Positions 1-9,008 of a DNA stretch of 64,000 nt are shown here, in pieces; position 1 is the stretch's first letter, and every line of letters begins with the position of its first letter. This DNA comes from Actinoplanes lobatus. Lineage in GTDB: Bacteria > Actinomycetota > Actinomycetes > Mycobacteriales > Micromonosporaceae. Location of the stretch: positions 5,073,501 through 5,137,500 of the forward strand of contig NZ_JACHNC010000001.1 in assembly GCF_014205215.1 (NCBI RefSeq), read 5' to 3'. The translations under genes and the position numbers were made by a program. Below the pieces are notes generated by a model, which was not told the DNA's origin, did not search any database, and saw only the letters and a program-made list of their open reading frames with translations.

Positions 1-1446
1 GAAGATCTCGCGGTACTCGGTCTGCAGGGCGGCCTTGACCGCCGCCTCGTAGACGGCGAGCCGGGCCTGGTACTCGGCCGGGTCGACGCCGAACGGCAGC
101 GGGGTGTCGAGTGTCGCGGTCAACGTCTGGAAGCGGTGCAGCCCCCACGCGGTCAGCGTGGCGACACCGAGCAGCATGCCGACCATCCGGGCCACGACCG
201 CGGCCGCGGAGGCCACACCGTGCCGGTCCGGCGGAGTGACACGCAGCACGGCCGCGGCGAGCGGCGCGATCACCAGGCCGAGACCGAACCCCGCGACGAC
301 GAGGTCGGTGTCCAGGCGGGGCAGGACGCCGGCGTAGCGCACGGCGAGCACATCGGTCGGCCAGTGCGCGATCAGCGCGTACCCGAAAGCCGCCGTGAGC
401 AGCCCGGTCAGGGTGACCAGCCGCTCGCCCAGGCGGGCGAGCAGCACGCCGCCGAGCAGGGCCCCGACGGGCAGGGCGACCAGGAACCGGGTGAGCAGCA
501 GCGTGCCGCCGAACGCGTCCCTGCCGAGCAGCGTCTGCGCGATCAACTGGACGTCGACGAGGGTCACCATCAGGGCGGCGCCGGTGCAGAAACTCGCGCC
601 GAGCGCGGCGAGAAAAGGCGCCATGCGCACGCCCGCGGGATCGAACAGCTTCGTTCGGGTCCGGCTCTCCCACCAGACGAAGATCAGGAGTACGGCCACC
701 GCCGCGCCGATCGCGACGGGACCCCAGTCCGGCAGCACCGAGTTCCGCGGATCCGGGTTGTAGAGCCCGGCGACGAGCAGGGCCAGCCCGGCGGCGAGCA
801 GGATGCCGCCGACCACGTCGACGGCGGGGCGTTCCCGGCCGGCGGCGCTCTCGCGGGGCAGCGCGATCAGCACCGCGACGATGGCCATGATCGCCAGCGG
901 GATGTTGATCCAGAAGATGCCCCGCCAGCCGATCAGCGCCGCGACCGCGCCACCGTAGATCGGGCCGAGCACACTGCCCAGCTCCTGCGCGGCGCCGACC
1001 GTGCCGAGAGCGACCGCGCGACGCCGCTGCTCCGTCCACAGGTCACCGGCGAGGGCCATCGTCACCGGCAGCAGCGCGCCACCGGCCAGCCCCTGTAGCA
1101 CCCGGCCGGTCACCAGCCAGTACAGCGACTCGCCGGACCCGGCGGTGACCGCCGAGCCCACCGCGAATCCGGCCAGGCACGCGACGATGACCGCGCGGCG
1201 GCCGAACCGGTCGGAGAACGAGCCGAGCAGCGGCATCCCGGCCACGTACCCGAGCAGGTAGCCGGTGACGATCGGGGTGGCGCGTTCCAGCCGGTTGAGC
1301 GGGATGTGCAGGTCGCCGAGGATGTCGGTGAGGACGGTGACCACGACGTACGCGTCGAGGGCCCCCAACAGCACGGCGGCGCCACCGACGCCGATCGCCA
1401 GCCGCCGCCGCGCCACCGGCACGGTGGCCGTGGCGTCAGGGTGCAC
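1..1446 (-). CDS. MFS multidrug/lipid exporter, P55-like (partial, C-terminus off window)
   Basis: Integral membrane transporter of the major facilitator superfamily. 482 codons are visible and the frame is still open at base 1, so the C-terminus is missing. The N-terminus has the usual cytoplasmic loop after TM2 ([15 protein letters not shown]) and a TM5-type [14 protein letters not shown] stretch as in DHA2 drug exporters. The GTG start lies 11 bp inside the 3' end of the upstream LprG-like lipoprotein gene, so the two are probably translationally coupled. In mycobacteria the LprG lipoprotein and the P55 (Rv1410c) MFS pump form a conserved pair that moves triacylated lipids to the outer envelope; I infer a similar lipid-export job. 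A plain drug exporter is the alternative. Confidence 0.85.
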   Translation of the reverse strand, partial: MHPDATATVPVARRRLAIGVGGAAVLLGALDAYVVVTVLTDILGDLHIPLNRLERATPIVTGYLLGYVAGMPLLGSFSDRFGRRAVIVACLAGFAVGSAVTAGSGESLYWLVTGRVLQGLAGGALLPVTMALAGDLWTEQRRRAVALGTVGAAQELGSVLGPIYGGAVAALIGWRGIFWINIPLAIMAIVAVLIALPRESAAGRERPAVDVVGGILLAAGLALLVAGLYNPDPRNSVLPDWGPVAIGAAVAVLLIFVWWESRTRTKLFDPAGVRMAPFLAALGASFCTGAALMVTLVDVQLIAQTLLGRDAFGGTLLLTRFLVALPVGALLGGVLLARLGERLVTLTGLLTAAFGYALIAHWPTDVLAVRYAGVLPRLDTDLVVAGFGLGLVIAPLAAAVLRVTPPDRHGVASAAAVVARMVGMLLGVATLTAWGLHRFQTLTATLDTPLPFGVDPAEYQARLAVYEAAVKAALQTEYREIF

Positions 1447-2107
1447 TGATCACCGCCGGCACGTCGTACTCCTCGAACGTCACCGTGACCGACCCGCCCG
1501 GCAGCGTGAAGGCTGCCTTGAGCAGGCGCTTGTCGGCGTCGGCGATCCACAGTTTCGTCGGGATGGTGCCGGTGAGGCCGGGGATGAGCCCGGCCAGCCC
1601 GGTGCCGGTCGTGTTGGCCGCGACCCGCCAGGCGTCCTTGCCGCCGACCGCCTCGGCGGCCTCGGTCTCGGGGCTGGTCACGGATTCGAGCATCGTGACG
1701 ACGCCGCGCTCGGGGTCGAGGATGGCCGACGGGTCGTAGACGGTGGCCGCCAGGGTGAGCGGCAGCGTCTGGTAGCCGCCGGTCGGCCCCTTCAGGTAGA
1801 GCTTGTCGCCGACGATCACGAACTCCAGCTCGACGGTCGAGCCGGACTGCTCGATCTGCGCCGTGCCCTTCGCGTTGCCCTCCCTGGTCAGGGTGCCCTC
1901 GGCCCGTCGCAGGCTGAGCCCGGCGATCTCACCGTCGGCGACGATCAGGAAGCGCGTGGTCTTGACCTCGCGCATCGCCGCCGCGCACTCGTCCACCAGT
2001 GTGGCGCCGTTCGGCAGGCTGTCCACGTCCTCCTTCTTGTCGCGAGTGCACGCGACCAGCGAGGACATGACGACGACCAGGGCAAGCAGGGCACGGAGTC
2101 GGACCAT
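1436..2107 (-). CDS. LppX/LprAFG-family lipoprotein (LprG-like)
   Basis: Predicted envelope lipoprotein of 223 residues. The ATG at 2107 is chosen because it gives a compact lipoprotein signal ([20 protein letters not shown]) with a lipobox ending at Cys19; an in-frame upstream start would spoil it. The mature part carries the LppX_LprAFG pattern: an amphipathic helix around [14 protein letters not shown], then long beta strands ([29 protein letters not shown]) that form a half-barrel lipid pocket in family members. It directly precedes and overlaps an MFS exporter, the arrangement of mycobacterial lprG-P55. Likely a lipid chaperone for that pump. It lies 65 bp downstream of the RiPP-type operon and could be read through from it. 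Confidence 0.8.
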   Translation of the reverse strand: MVRLRALLALVVVMSSLVACTRDKKEDVDSLPNGATLVDECAAAMREVKTTRFLIVADGEIAGLSLRRAEGTLTREGNAKGTAQIEQSGSTVELEFVIVGDKLYLKGPTGGYQTLPLTLAATVYDPSAILDPERGVVTMLESVTSPETEAAEAVGGKDAWRVAANTTGTGLAGLIPGLTGTIPTKLWIADADKRLLKAAFTLPGGSVTVTFEEYDVPAVISAP

Positions 2108-2172
2108 AGAGCGAATGCTAGACCGCTCGGCGATCCCTGTCGCTCGTCCGCACACACCGTGGCGGCCGTTGA

Positions 2173-3168
2173 TCACAGCCCGTCCCGCCAGACGCCGTCA
2201 CCGTCCCGGACCAGACCGGAGGCCAGGAGCCGGTGCAGGGCCCGGCGCGCCTCCGCCGCTGGGACGCCGGCCCGTGCCGCGATGGTGTCCTCGAGCGCCG
2301 CGCCCAGTACGACAGCCGCGTGGACCCGGCGGCACACCGGATCGGTCAGCACCGCGCCCTCCGAGGTGAGCACGGGCGGCCGTACCCTCTCGTCCTCTCC
2401 CAGCGCGGCCAGTTCGCTTCCGAAGGACGCTCCTCTGTCCCGTTCCCAGCCGGCCAGCTTACGCAGCAGGGTCAGTCCCGCCTGGCGGAACTTGTGCGGT
2501 TCGGCGAGCGTCAGCATCTCGAAACCGGACCCAGGGCCGGTCTGCCGGCGGAGGGCCTGAATCAGCGGTGTCGGCACTGTCCGCAGAACCGGCCGGGAAT
2601 GGCTCGCGCTCCGCACCACGGCGGCCGAGACCGGTTCGTGTACGGCCACCAGCCCGCCTGGGCGCAACCGGGGCCACAGCGCGGTGAGGAAGCGGGCGTC
2701 GTCGGCTTGACCACCGGCGTCCAGCCAGACGAGGTCGAAGGGGCCGTGCGCGTCCAGCGCCGCGGCGTCGATGGTGAAGAAGTCCTGTTCCAGGAACTCC
2801 AGGAGGTGGGCGAGCCCCAGTTTCGCCGCGGCGGCCACCACGTCGGCGGCGGTCGTCCCCGCTACCGACAGATCGTCGACGACGAGCAGCCGTGGCTCGT
2901 ACCGGGCGGACAGCGCTCCCGGATGCAGCACGGCGGCCCGGGCCTCGTCGGTCTCCTCACCCGCCACGATCCGGCGGTCGCGTTCGGTGGCATCCACCGC
3001 GTCGGCGAGGCCGGAGAGCAGATGCAGGGTGGTGGAGCCGGCGCCCACCTCGAGAATCCGTTCGGGGCGGGTCATCCGTACCAGGCCGGCCAGCAGCGGC
3101 CCGGTGTTCTCGGTGCCCATCCCGGGATGGGTGAGGTCGGCGAGGAACGTGTTCAGGTCCGCGGTCAT
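2173..3168 (-). CDS. Class I SAM-dependent methyltransferase with C-terminal winged-helix-like tail
   Basis: 331 residues. Residues about 30-210 form a Rossmann methyltransferase: motif I ILEVGAGSTTLHLL at about residue 38, an acidic loop VDATERD, then FDLVWLDAGGQADDARFL and RLRPGGLVAVHEP as the post-motif II/III strand. The architecture resembles O-methyltransferases acting on carboxyl or hydroxyl groups. The last about 75 residues look like a small winged-helix module (IAARAGVPAAEARRALHRLLASGLV). It overlaps the preceding gene by 4 bp and is the last gene of a tightly coupled four-gene run with a cupin oxygenase and an MFS exporter. I infer it methylates the ribosomal peptide or an intermediate of this locus; the substrate is unknown. 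Confidence 0.75.
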   Translation of the reverse strand: MTADLNTFLADLTHPGMGTENTGPLLAGLVRMTRPERILEVGAGSTTLHLLSGLADAVDATERDRRIVAGEETDEARAAVLHPGALSARYEPRLLVVDDLSVAGTTAADVVAAAAKLGLAHLLEFLEQDFFTIDAAALDAHGPFDLVWLDAGGQADDARFLTALWPRLRPGGLVAVHEPVSAAVVRSASHSRPVLRTVPTPLIQALRRQTGPGSGFEMLTLAEPHKFRQAGLTLLRKLAGWERDRGASFGSELAALGEDERVRPPVLTSEGAVLTDPVCRRVHAAVVLGAALEDTIAARAGVPAAEARRALHRLLASGLVRDGDGVWRDGL

Positions 3169-3827
3169 GCGGTGACCAGCCGGAGGATGCCCTGCCGGGC
3201 CAGGTCGTCGACCGCGGACCGGATCTTCGGCGGGAGCCCGGCCAGGGGAAGGCCGTCGCCGCGCCCGGCGGCGCTCCAGAGGGCCAGCAGGGCCGGTGTG
3301 GCCCGGACCGAGGTGCCGACGGCGGCATTGATCAGGGTCTCCGGTGCGGCGACTGTCCAGTTCTCCTGGATCGCGTGCGCACCCTCGCCGACGGTCGCCG
3401 CCGGGCTCACCTCGATGATTCCCAGGCGGAGAAGACCGACGAGACCGGTCGTGCCGTCCCCACTCCAGCCGGCGGCGACCTCCTGTGCCGTGCCGCCCGC
3501 CCGTATCGCCTCCGCGACCGGCGTCGGCACCTCCACCAGCACCGGTCCGGACGCCCGGAAGAGGGCGGTCACCCGGTCCGGTTGGTCCAGCCCTCGTAGG
3601 AACGGCGGGCCTTCCGGGTGGACGGTGACGCCGGAACCGAGCCGTATCCGCCGCCGTGGGCCGAGAGCCCGGGGCCAGACGTCGCGGTCCAGAACGGGGC
3701 CCGGACGTACCGCCACGAGCCGGACCTCGGCTTCCGTGGTCGGCTCACCCCAGGCGTACTCCCACGCCATCGGCACGGTGGCGCCGGTGTGTGCGCAGAA
3801 CCGGGGCTGCACCGCGTCCACCCTCAC
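3165..3827 (-). CDS. Unrecognised protein of two tandem small winged-helix-like segments
   Basis: 220 residues, no enzyme family recognised and no membrane segment or signal peptide. Two parts end alike, each in a short helix then a hydrophobic strand: about residues 60-140 (ending GLVGLLRLGIIEV) and about 150-220 (ending VDDLARQGILRLVTA). Similar endings close the radical SAM, cupin and methyltransferase proteins of the same locus. It overlaps both neighbours by 4 bp, so it is made in step with the exporter and methyltransferase. A peptide-binding adaptor (RRE-like) is a reasonable guess from context, but nothing in the sequence proves it. Confidence 0.6.
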   Translation of the reverse strand: MRVDAVQPRFCAHTGATVPMAWEYAWGEPTTEAEVRLVAVRPGPVLDRDVWPRALGPRRRIRLGSGVTVHPEGPPFLRGLDQPDRVTALFRASGPVLVEVPTPVAEAIRAGGTAQEVAAGWSGDGTTGLVGLLRLGIIEVSPAATVGEGAHAIQENWTVAAPETLINAAVGTSVRATPALLALWSAAGRGDGLPLAGLPPKIRSAVDDLARQGILRLVTA

Positions 3828-5059
3828 TCGGCGGCCACCTCGGCGGGTTCCGCCACCGGAGCGTCGGCCGGCCGGCGGCTCAGCAGCAGCAGGCCGATCG
3901 ACCCGGCGAGCACGGCGATCGCGCCACCGACGAGGAGGACGCCGCGCGCCCAGTCCGCGGGGAAGAGTGCGGCGGAAGCGAACCCGGTGGCCACCGCGGT
4001 CTGCAGGGTCGCGCCGTAGGCGGCGCCGACCCGCCCTCGCTTGTGGTCCGGGCAGTCGGCCATCACCGCGGTACGCAGCGACACGTTCTGCATCGCGTTG
4101 GCCATGCCACCGATCACGTTGAACACCAGCAGCGCGAGCAGTACCGGCACCAGGCCGGTGACGAGGTAGGCCGCGCCGATCGTGGTCGCCGACCCGACGG
4201 CGAGCACCGCCATCCGGCCGGTACGGGCCAGCCGCATCAGCAGCATCGGCCCGATCACCAGCCCGACGCTCCAGCAGGCCAGCAGGACGCCGTAGGCCGC
4301 GCCCTCACGATCGAAACGCTGGGTGAAGAACGGCAGCATGACGTTGCCGACCGAGGTGGTGGCGATGGTGACGAAGACGACCGACAGGGTGATGCGCGGG
4401 GTGCCGTTGCGCCACAGCCACGACAAGCCGTCCCGCAGCGCTCCGGCGGGCCGGTCCTCAGCCGGGGACTCCGGCGGAGCCGGTTCCGGCGGAGCCAGGG
4501 ACGCGGTGATCAGCGGCATGGCGGCGAGGGCGATCACGAAGGTGGCCGCATCGGCCAGCAGGGCCAGTCGGGTGCCACCGAGCGCGACGAGGCCACCGGC
4601 CAGCAGCGGCCCGGCCACATAGCCCGCGTTGCGGGTGCTCTCCAGAATCGAGTTGGCCCGTACCAGCGCCGGGCCGGGGAAGAGCCGGGGAACCAGCACC
4701 ATGACGCACGTCTGCGCGATCGCACCGAGGGCGCCGAGCAGGACCGTCGCCCCGATGAGGAGATAGGACCGGTCGGCACCGGACGCCGCTACGGCGATCA
4801 CTGCCTCGCCGGCCAGCGCGGCGGCGAGAAGCCCGTCCGAACGGTACCGCTCGGCGAGCCGGCCGATCCACGACGCGAACAGGATGCCGGGCAGCAACGA
4901 GGCGACGAACTGGGCCGACACGACGACCGTGGTCTGCGTCGCCGTGGCGCCGCGCAGCGCCAGTGCGACGGTGGCGATCTCGTCGCCGACGGTGCTGATC
5001 AGCAGAGCCACGAGGACGGCCGGCAACCGCCAGCCCCGCAGGCCCGGTACGACGGTCAT
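3824..5059 (-). CDS. MFS exporter (EntS-like) of the RiPP-type locus
   Basis: 411 residues, about 12 transmembrane segments. The ATG at 5059 overlaps the stop of the upstream cupin gene (ATGA), which decides the start against a much longer upstream reading. Family marks include GILFASWIGRLAERYRSDGLL after TM2 and the conserved SILESTRNAGYVAGPLLAGGL stretch in TM4/5, typical of the EntS/MacAB-related MFS_3 group. Its position between the cupin oxygenase and the double winged-helix protein suggests that it exports the mature peptide product or gives self-protection. Substrate is inferred only from context. Confidence 0.85.
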   Translation of the reverse strand: MTVVPGLRGWRLPAVLVALLISTVGDEIATVALALRGATATQTTVVVSAQFVASLLPGILFASWIGRLAERYRSDGLLAAALAGEAVIAVAASGADRSYLLIGATVLLGALGAIAQTCVMVLVPRLFPGPALVRANSILESTRNAGYVAGPLLAGGLVALGGTRLALLADAATFVIALAAMPLITASLAPPEPAPPESPAEDRPAGALRDGLSWLWRNGTPRITLSVVFVTIATTSVGNVMLPFFTQRFDREGAAYGVLLACWSVGLVIGPMLLMRLARTGRMAVLAVGSATTIGAAYLVTGLVPVLLALLVFNVIGGMANAMQNVSLRTAVMADCPDHKRGRVGAAYGATLQTAVATGFASAALFPADWARGVLLVGGAIAVLAGSIGLLLLSRRPADAPVAEPAEVAAE

Positions 5060-6273
5060 GCGGTCACGTCCAGCGCCGCCCAGGACTGGAGCCGCACCAG
5101 AACGGCCAGCAGCACCGCCGGCGCCGCGCCGTCCAGGTCGACGGCCGCACCGCTGTCGAGTCGCCGCAGAGCCACCTCGATGGCGGGATCGTCGGCGACC
5201 CGCAGGACATGGCCCTGGGACGAGATCGCGAGACGGCCGTCGGCGAGTCTGCGGGACCGTAGGACGGCGCGGGTACGAAGCCGTACGGAAGCGCCCGCCG
5301 GGATCGCCCTGGGCTGGTCGGCGGGCCGGCCGACGTCGAGACCGGAGGAGGTGATGGACCGTGACCACTGATCCCACAGCAGATCCTCGGCCCGGGCCAC
5401 GTCCGAACCGAGGACGGAGGTGAGCAGCCGTGCCGCGTCCGGCGGCACGGCCGGCGCGTCCGGCAGCGGGGCGAGACCGGCGCCGCCGGCGCCGTCCGCC
5501 AGCAGCCGGTCGACGACGGCCGCGACCCGGGACCGCACGTCCGAACGGGTGAAGAACGCGATGTTGACGTTCACCGAGACGTCGTCGGGCGACTCACCGA
5601 CGTGCAACTGCGGCGAGGGGAAGTACGTCAGACCACCGGGTACGCCCACGAGCACCTCGGCGCTGTCGCGCGCGGCCGAGTAGTCGAGGGTCTTCTGCGG
5701 CACCTGGCCGGCGGCCTCGGCCGGCCAGGTGAGCAGCGTCTTACGTCCGCGCAACGTGAACCCGAAGTTGCCGGCGTGGTCGACGTGGACGCCGACGTTG
5801 GTCGAGGCGTACCGGCCGATGAAGGTGTCGATGTCGACGCGGCCGGCCGGCCGGCTCCCGGTGTGTTCGTAGACGTCGTCGGCGAGCGCCTTGGCACGGT
5901 CCCACAACGGCGCCGAGACCGCGTGCAGCCCGGAGACCGCCACGTTCCAGTCATGATCGCGCCAGCGCCCGTCGAGGCGGGAGAGGTACTCGTCGAGGGT
6001 TCGCTCCCCGTCGCGGGGCAGGAAGTCGAGCGTGTCGACCGGCTGCATGCGGCCGTCGATGTTGGCGACGAACCGGGGGAGCCCTCCGCTGGTCCGGCCG
6101 GTCCGGACCTGCTCGGCGGTGCGCAGCAGGGCGGAGAAGAGCTGATCCTCGGTCAACCCCAGGCGCAGCGCGGAAGTCTCCTGTGACAGGGGGCGGCGCT
6201 CCCAGTGGTCGGCCGCGAACGCCGTCCAGAAGGACGCGAGGTCCGCCGGCGCGGTGGCGGGTGCTGAGGTCAC
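5056..6273 (-). CDS. Cupin-like / JmjC-type Fe(II), 2-oxoglutarate oxygenase
   Basis: 405 residues; GTG start with an AGGAG ribosome site 6 bases upstream. A double-stranded beta-helix with a likely 2-His-1-carboxylate iron triad: H163 and D165 (GVHVDHAGNFGF) and H224 (PSPQLHVGESPDDVSVNVNIAFF). A lysine-bearing GRKTLLTWP strand fits 2-oxoglutarate binding. This resembles JmjC/Cupin_4 hydroxylases that act on protein or peptide side chains. After about residue 330 comes a winged-helix-like tail ending VRLQSWAALDVTA. It lies 43 bp after the radical SAM gene and overlaps the exporter by 4 bp. Most likely a hydroxylase acting on the locus peptide. Confidence 0.75.
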   Translation of the reverse strand: MTSAPATAPADLASFWTAFAADHWERRPLSQETSALRLGLTEDQLFSALLRTAEQVRTGRTSGGLPRFVANIDGRMQPVDTLDFLPRDGERTLDEYLSRLDGRWRDHDWNVAVSGLHAVSAPLWDRAKALADDVYEHTGSRPAGRVDIDTFIGRYASTNVGVHVDHAGNFGFTLRGRKTLLTWPAEAAGQVPQKTLDYSAARDSAEVLVGVPGGLTYFPSPQLHVGESPDDVSVNVNIAFFTRSDVRSRVAAVVDRLLADGAGGAGLAPLPDAPAVPPDAARLLTSVLGSDVARAEDLLWDQWSRSITSSGLDVGRPADQPRAIPAGASVRLRTRAVLRSRRLADGRLAISSQGHVLRVADDPAIEVALRRLDSGAAVDLDGAAPAVLLAVLVRLQSWAALDVTA

Positions 6274-6316
6274 AGGTTACTCCTCGGGGGGATCTCGATG
6301 GTGTCTGAGGCCACGG

Positions 6317-8638
6317 TCAGGTCGCGGCCGGCACGCCGGCCAGGGCGGGCGCGAGCACCGCCGGGATGAGCACGTGATGAGCGACCAGCTCATGCAGGAC
6401 GGTCTCCAGACGGGCGCCGGGAAGCCGGGTACGCCGACCCAGTTCCGCCTCGGTCGCGCCGTTGCGGGCGAGCATCCAGAGGGCGCGTCCCGCGGCGCCG
6501 ACCCGTGCGGCCCGGCCGCGTTCCGGGGAGACCAGCACGCAGCCACCATCCGGCTGCACATCGGTCGTCGTATGCGGATGGGACGTGTACCAACGGACAC
6601 CGTCCACCGGCGGCTCGCAGGTGGACGTGGTGAGAACCCCGCAGTCGAGCAGGCGCAGCAGCGCCGGGAGGACCGGAACGAGCCCGGGGTCCGCGGTCAG
6701 TTCGGCCACCGTGACGGGCGCCCGCAGGTGTTGCGCCCAGAGAGCCGGCAACGTCAGAACCGCGTCGGCGGCCGGCGCGTACACGTGGACGGTGGCGCCG
6801 TCGCCGGGCCGCACACCGATTCCGGTCGCCGGCGTGACGAGCGTGTCCGGGGTCAGTGACCAGGTTCGTGGCCGTGGCAGCGGCAGGGTGCGCTCGGGCA
6901 TGGGAGCCTCACGCGCCGCCCAGAGAAAGGACCACTCCTCGGCGTCACCGATCCAGGTGGCCCGGTGCAGGGCGGTGCCGGGCGCCGGCCCGGCCCCGCC
7001 GGAGGTGAGTTCGCGTGCGCGCTGCTGGCCGATCCCGTCGGTGACCGTGTAGTCGACCTCGAACGCGAGATCGTCCTCGGGCGGCGGTGCGATCAGGGTG
7101 ACACCGAACAGGTCTGGCCGCTCGCCGACCGGCGAGAGCAGATCCAGGATGAAGGGGCCGTTCGCCGCGGTGGAATAGGGCACGGCGAACTCCTCGGTGG
7201 ACCGGCGCAGCGCCTCCGCGCTGAACTCGGCGGTGGCCGCCGCCTCGGACTCCGTCTCGCCGGGGAAGCCGGTCATGCAGAACAGATGCACGGGTACGCG
7301 GTTGCGCAGCAGAGCCTCCATGGAGGGCTCGATGTCCGCCTGTTTGACCCCCTTGCGCATGAGGTCGAGCACCCGCTGGTTGTACGACTCCAGTCCCAGG
7401 TCGAGCCGACGGCATCCGGAGGCCCGCAACAGACCGGCCAGTTCGTCGTCGAGGCCGCGGCTGAAGCGCGTCTCCCCGTACCAGAAGAGTTGGTTCTCGT
7501 TCTGGACCAGGGATTTCGCCACCCCGCGCAAGGAGGTGAGGGTGAGGATCTCGTCGACGAACATGAAGGTGTCCCCACCGTGCCGCCGCGACAGCTCCGC
7601 CATGTCGCGGACCACGTCGTCGGGCCGGCGGATCCGGAACTTGTTGCTGGCGAACGGGATCGAACAGAACGCGCAGTCCCAGGCGCAGCTGCGCGACGCC
7701 TGTAGCGGCAGCACCGGTCCCGGCGCGAAGTAGCGGTCCAGCGGCAGCCCGGTGAAGTCGGGCGTGGGCAGTGCGGAGATGTCCACCATCTCCGGTCCGG
7801 TGCGGAGCAGGCCGCCGCGCCCGTCCGCCTGGAGCAGCCCGGGGACGGGCCGATCGTCGGCGCCGGTGATCCGGTCACAGAGGGCGGGCAGGGCGTCCTC
7901 GCCCTCGTAGGAGATGAACGAATCCACGTACGCGAAGAACGGGTGCTCCTGCTTCCACCGGCCGACCATCCGGGTCGTGAAGTTGCCACCCATCACGACG
8001 TGCACGTCAGGACGCCGGCGCTTCACCTCACGGGCGACCGTGACGGCCGCGATCAGCTGGGTGTCGGCCGAGACGGAGATCCCGACGACCGCGAGCTCCG
8101 GGTCGTCGAGACCTCGCAACGGGCGGCGCGCCAACGTCCAGGCATAGACGCTGCGGTCGGCGTCGGCCGCGGCGGTCAGGACGTCCGAGGTCCGCCGTGG
8201 CGAGAACATCGAGAAATTGCCGCGCAGGTCGAAGGTGAGACCGGGGAAGCCGGCCGAGACACAGGCGAGAGCGTTGCGGACCACCGTGGCCGCTTCCGTG
8301 AAGCCGACCGGGTCGGTGGCGACGTCCGGCCGCATCAACCGGGTACGCGCCTCGTCGATCGCCCGAATGGTGGCGGGAAAGGCAGCGAGGATCTGCTCGT
8401 GCGCCTCTCGGGCATCGCCGTGCAGATGCCCGGCACGGCGCTCGGCGAGGTGATGAAGGTCGGTGAGGCCTTCCGCGGAGACCAGCCAGTCGGTCTGCTC
8501 GATGCTCAGATCCACCGACGTCACGTTCCATCCGTGCCGGCGCATCACCGCGGCGAGCAGCGGCACCGCCAGATGGGGCGCGTACACATTCCAGATCGGT
8601 GGGTTGACGAGCATGATGTGTGGCTTGGGCATCGGCAC
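6317..8638 (-). CDS. B12-binding-domain radical SAM enzyme (peptide maturase candidate)
   Basis: 773 residues. Residues about 1-270 contain a cobalamin-binding Rossmann-type region (HIMLVNPPIW; ELAVVGISVSADTQLIAAV; DVHVVMGGNF). The radical SAM cluster motif CxxxCxxC is C318, C322, C325 (SCAWDCAFCSIPF). The barrel continues with FMFVDEILTL and LDLGLESYNQRVLDLMRKG. The last about 150 residues hold two winged-helix-like segments (VLPALLRLLDCGVLTTS and VLHELVAHHVLIPA). B12 radical SAM enzymes in RiPP pathways commonly C-methylate or otherwise alter unactivated carbons. It lies 83 bp downstream of a 51-residue precursor-like ORF. The start is the first of two close ATGs, behind a GGAAG site. Confidence 0.85.
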   Translation of the reverse strand: MPMPKPHIMLVNPPIWNVYAPHLAVPLLAAVMRRHGWNVTSVDLSIEQTDWLVSAEGLTDLHHLAERRAGHLHGDAREAHEQILAAFPATIRAIDEARTRLMRPDVATDPVGFTEAATVVRNALACVSAGFPGLTFDLRGNFSMFSPRRTSDVLTAAADADRSVYAWTLARRPLRGLDDPELAVVGISVSADTQLIAAVTVAREVKRRRPDVHVVMGGNFTTRMVGRWKQEHPFFAYVDSFISYEGEDALPALCDRITGADDRPVPGLLQADGRGGLLRTGPEMVDISALPTPDFTGLPLDRYFAPGPVLPLQASRSCAWDCAFCSIPFASNKFRIRRPDDVVRDMAELSRRHGGDTFMFVDEILTLTSLRGVAKSLVQNENQLFWYGETRFSRGLDDELAGLLRASGCRRLDLGLESYNQRVLDLMRKGVKQADIEPSMEALLRNRVPVHLFCMTGFPGETESEAAATAEFSAEALRRSTEEFAVPYSTAANGPFILDLLSPVGERPDLFGVTLIAPPPEDDLAFEVDYTVTDGIGQQRARELTSGGAGPAPGTALHRATWIGDAEEWSFLWAAREAPMPERTLPLPRPRTWSLTPDTLVTPATGIGVRPGDGATVHVYAPAADAVLTLPALWAQHLRAPVTVAELTADPGLVPVLPALLRLLDCGVLTTSTCEPPVDGVRWYTSHPHTTTDVQPDGGCVLVSPERGRAARVGAAGRALWMLARNGATEAELGRRTRLPGARLETVLHELVAHHVLIPAVLAPALAGVPAAT

Positions 8639-8721
8639 TTCCAGGCACGGGGAATCGCGGCAGAACGGCTTACGGATTCAGGCGACGGCCAAATGGCCCG
8701 ATCGGTGTGGTGCCGGGAAGG

Positions 8722-8877
8722 TCAGCCCTGCGGCGGGGTCGGCAGCAGCGCGTACTTGGAGTTGATCCGGTTCGGAGCGATGGGCTCCACCTGGAGGTCC
8801 TCATCGACGGAGACGAGCTTGAGCAGCTCGTCGAGCTCGGAGTCCTCGGTGCCGTTGTAAGCGATGGCGTCGTGCAT
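8722..8877 (-). CDS. Putative RiPP precursor peptide (51 aa)
   Basis: Short ORF with an ATG at 8877 behind AAAGGA eight bases upstream, first in the run that leads into the radical SAM gene. The N-terminal half is acidic and helical (TEDSELDELLKLVSVDED), as RiPP leaders usually are. The C-terminal half is neutral and rich in Pro, Asn and aliphatic residues, ending NRINSKYALLPTPPQG, and is the likely core. There is no Cys, so it is not a lanthipeptide or sactipeptide. Pro, Asn and Tyr are plausible targets for a hydroxylase and a B12 radical SAM enzyme. Exact leader/core border not visible. I do not recognise a named precursor family. Confidence 0.7.
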   Translation of the reverse strand: MHDAIAYNGTEDSELDELLKLVSVDEDLQVEPIAPNRINSKYALLPTPPQG

Positions 8878-8982
8878 CGGTGAATCCTTTCGGTTGTAGC
8901 AGCAGGCTTCGTGAGCAGCGCGAATTGCAGGATGCGCTTCGTTCTGCCGCGATCCCCGTCGCCTGACGTGGTGGAAACCTAT

Positions 8983-9008
8983 CACAGATGATCTATGTAT
9001 CAGCTGTG
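8983..9008. promoter_or_regulatory. AT-rich control region with inverted repeat upstream of precursor gene
   Basis: The arms CACAG (8983-8987) and CTGTG (9004-9008) face each other across an AT-rich centre (ATGATCTATGTATCAG), in a 179-bp gap that is otherwise GC-rich. On the minus strand the segment reads through TACATAGAT, a possible -10. It sits about 105 bases upstream of the precursor start and downstream of the histidine kinase stop. Probably the RiPP operon promoter with an operator; the regulator is unknown. Confidence 0.4.

Noticed and set aside
136..4122. Long plus-strand reading frames across the first 5 kb (for example 136-1098, 1265-2560, 2233-4122 and 3656-5371)
   Set aside because: They are rich in Arg, Gly, Gln and Asp with no family pattern, and lie opposite genes with clear motifs. 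They result from high GC content and few stops.
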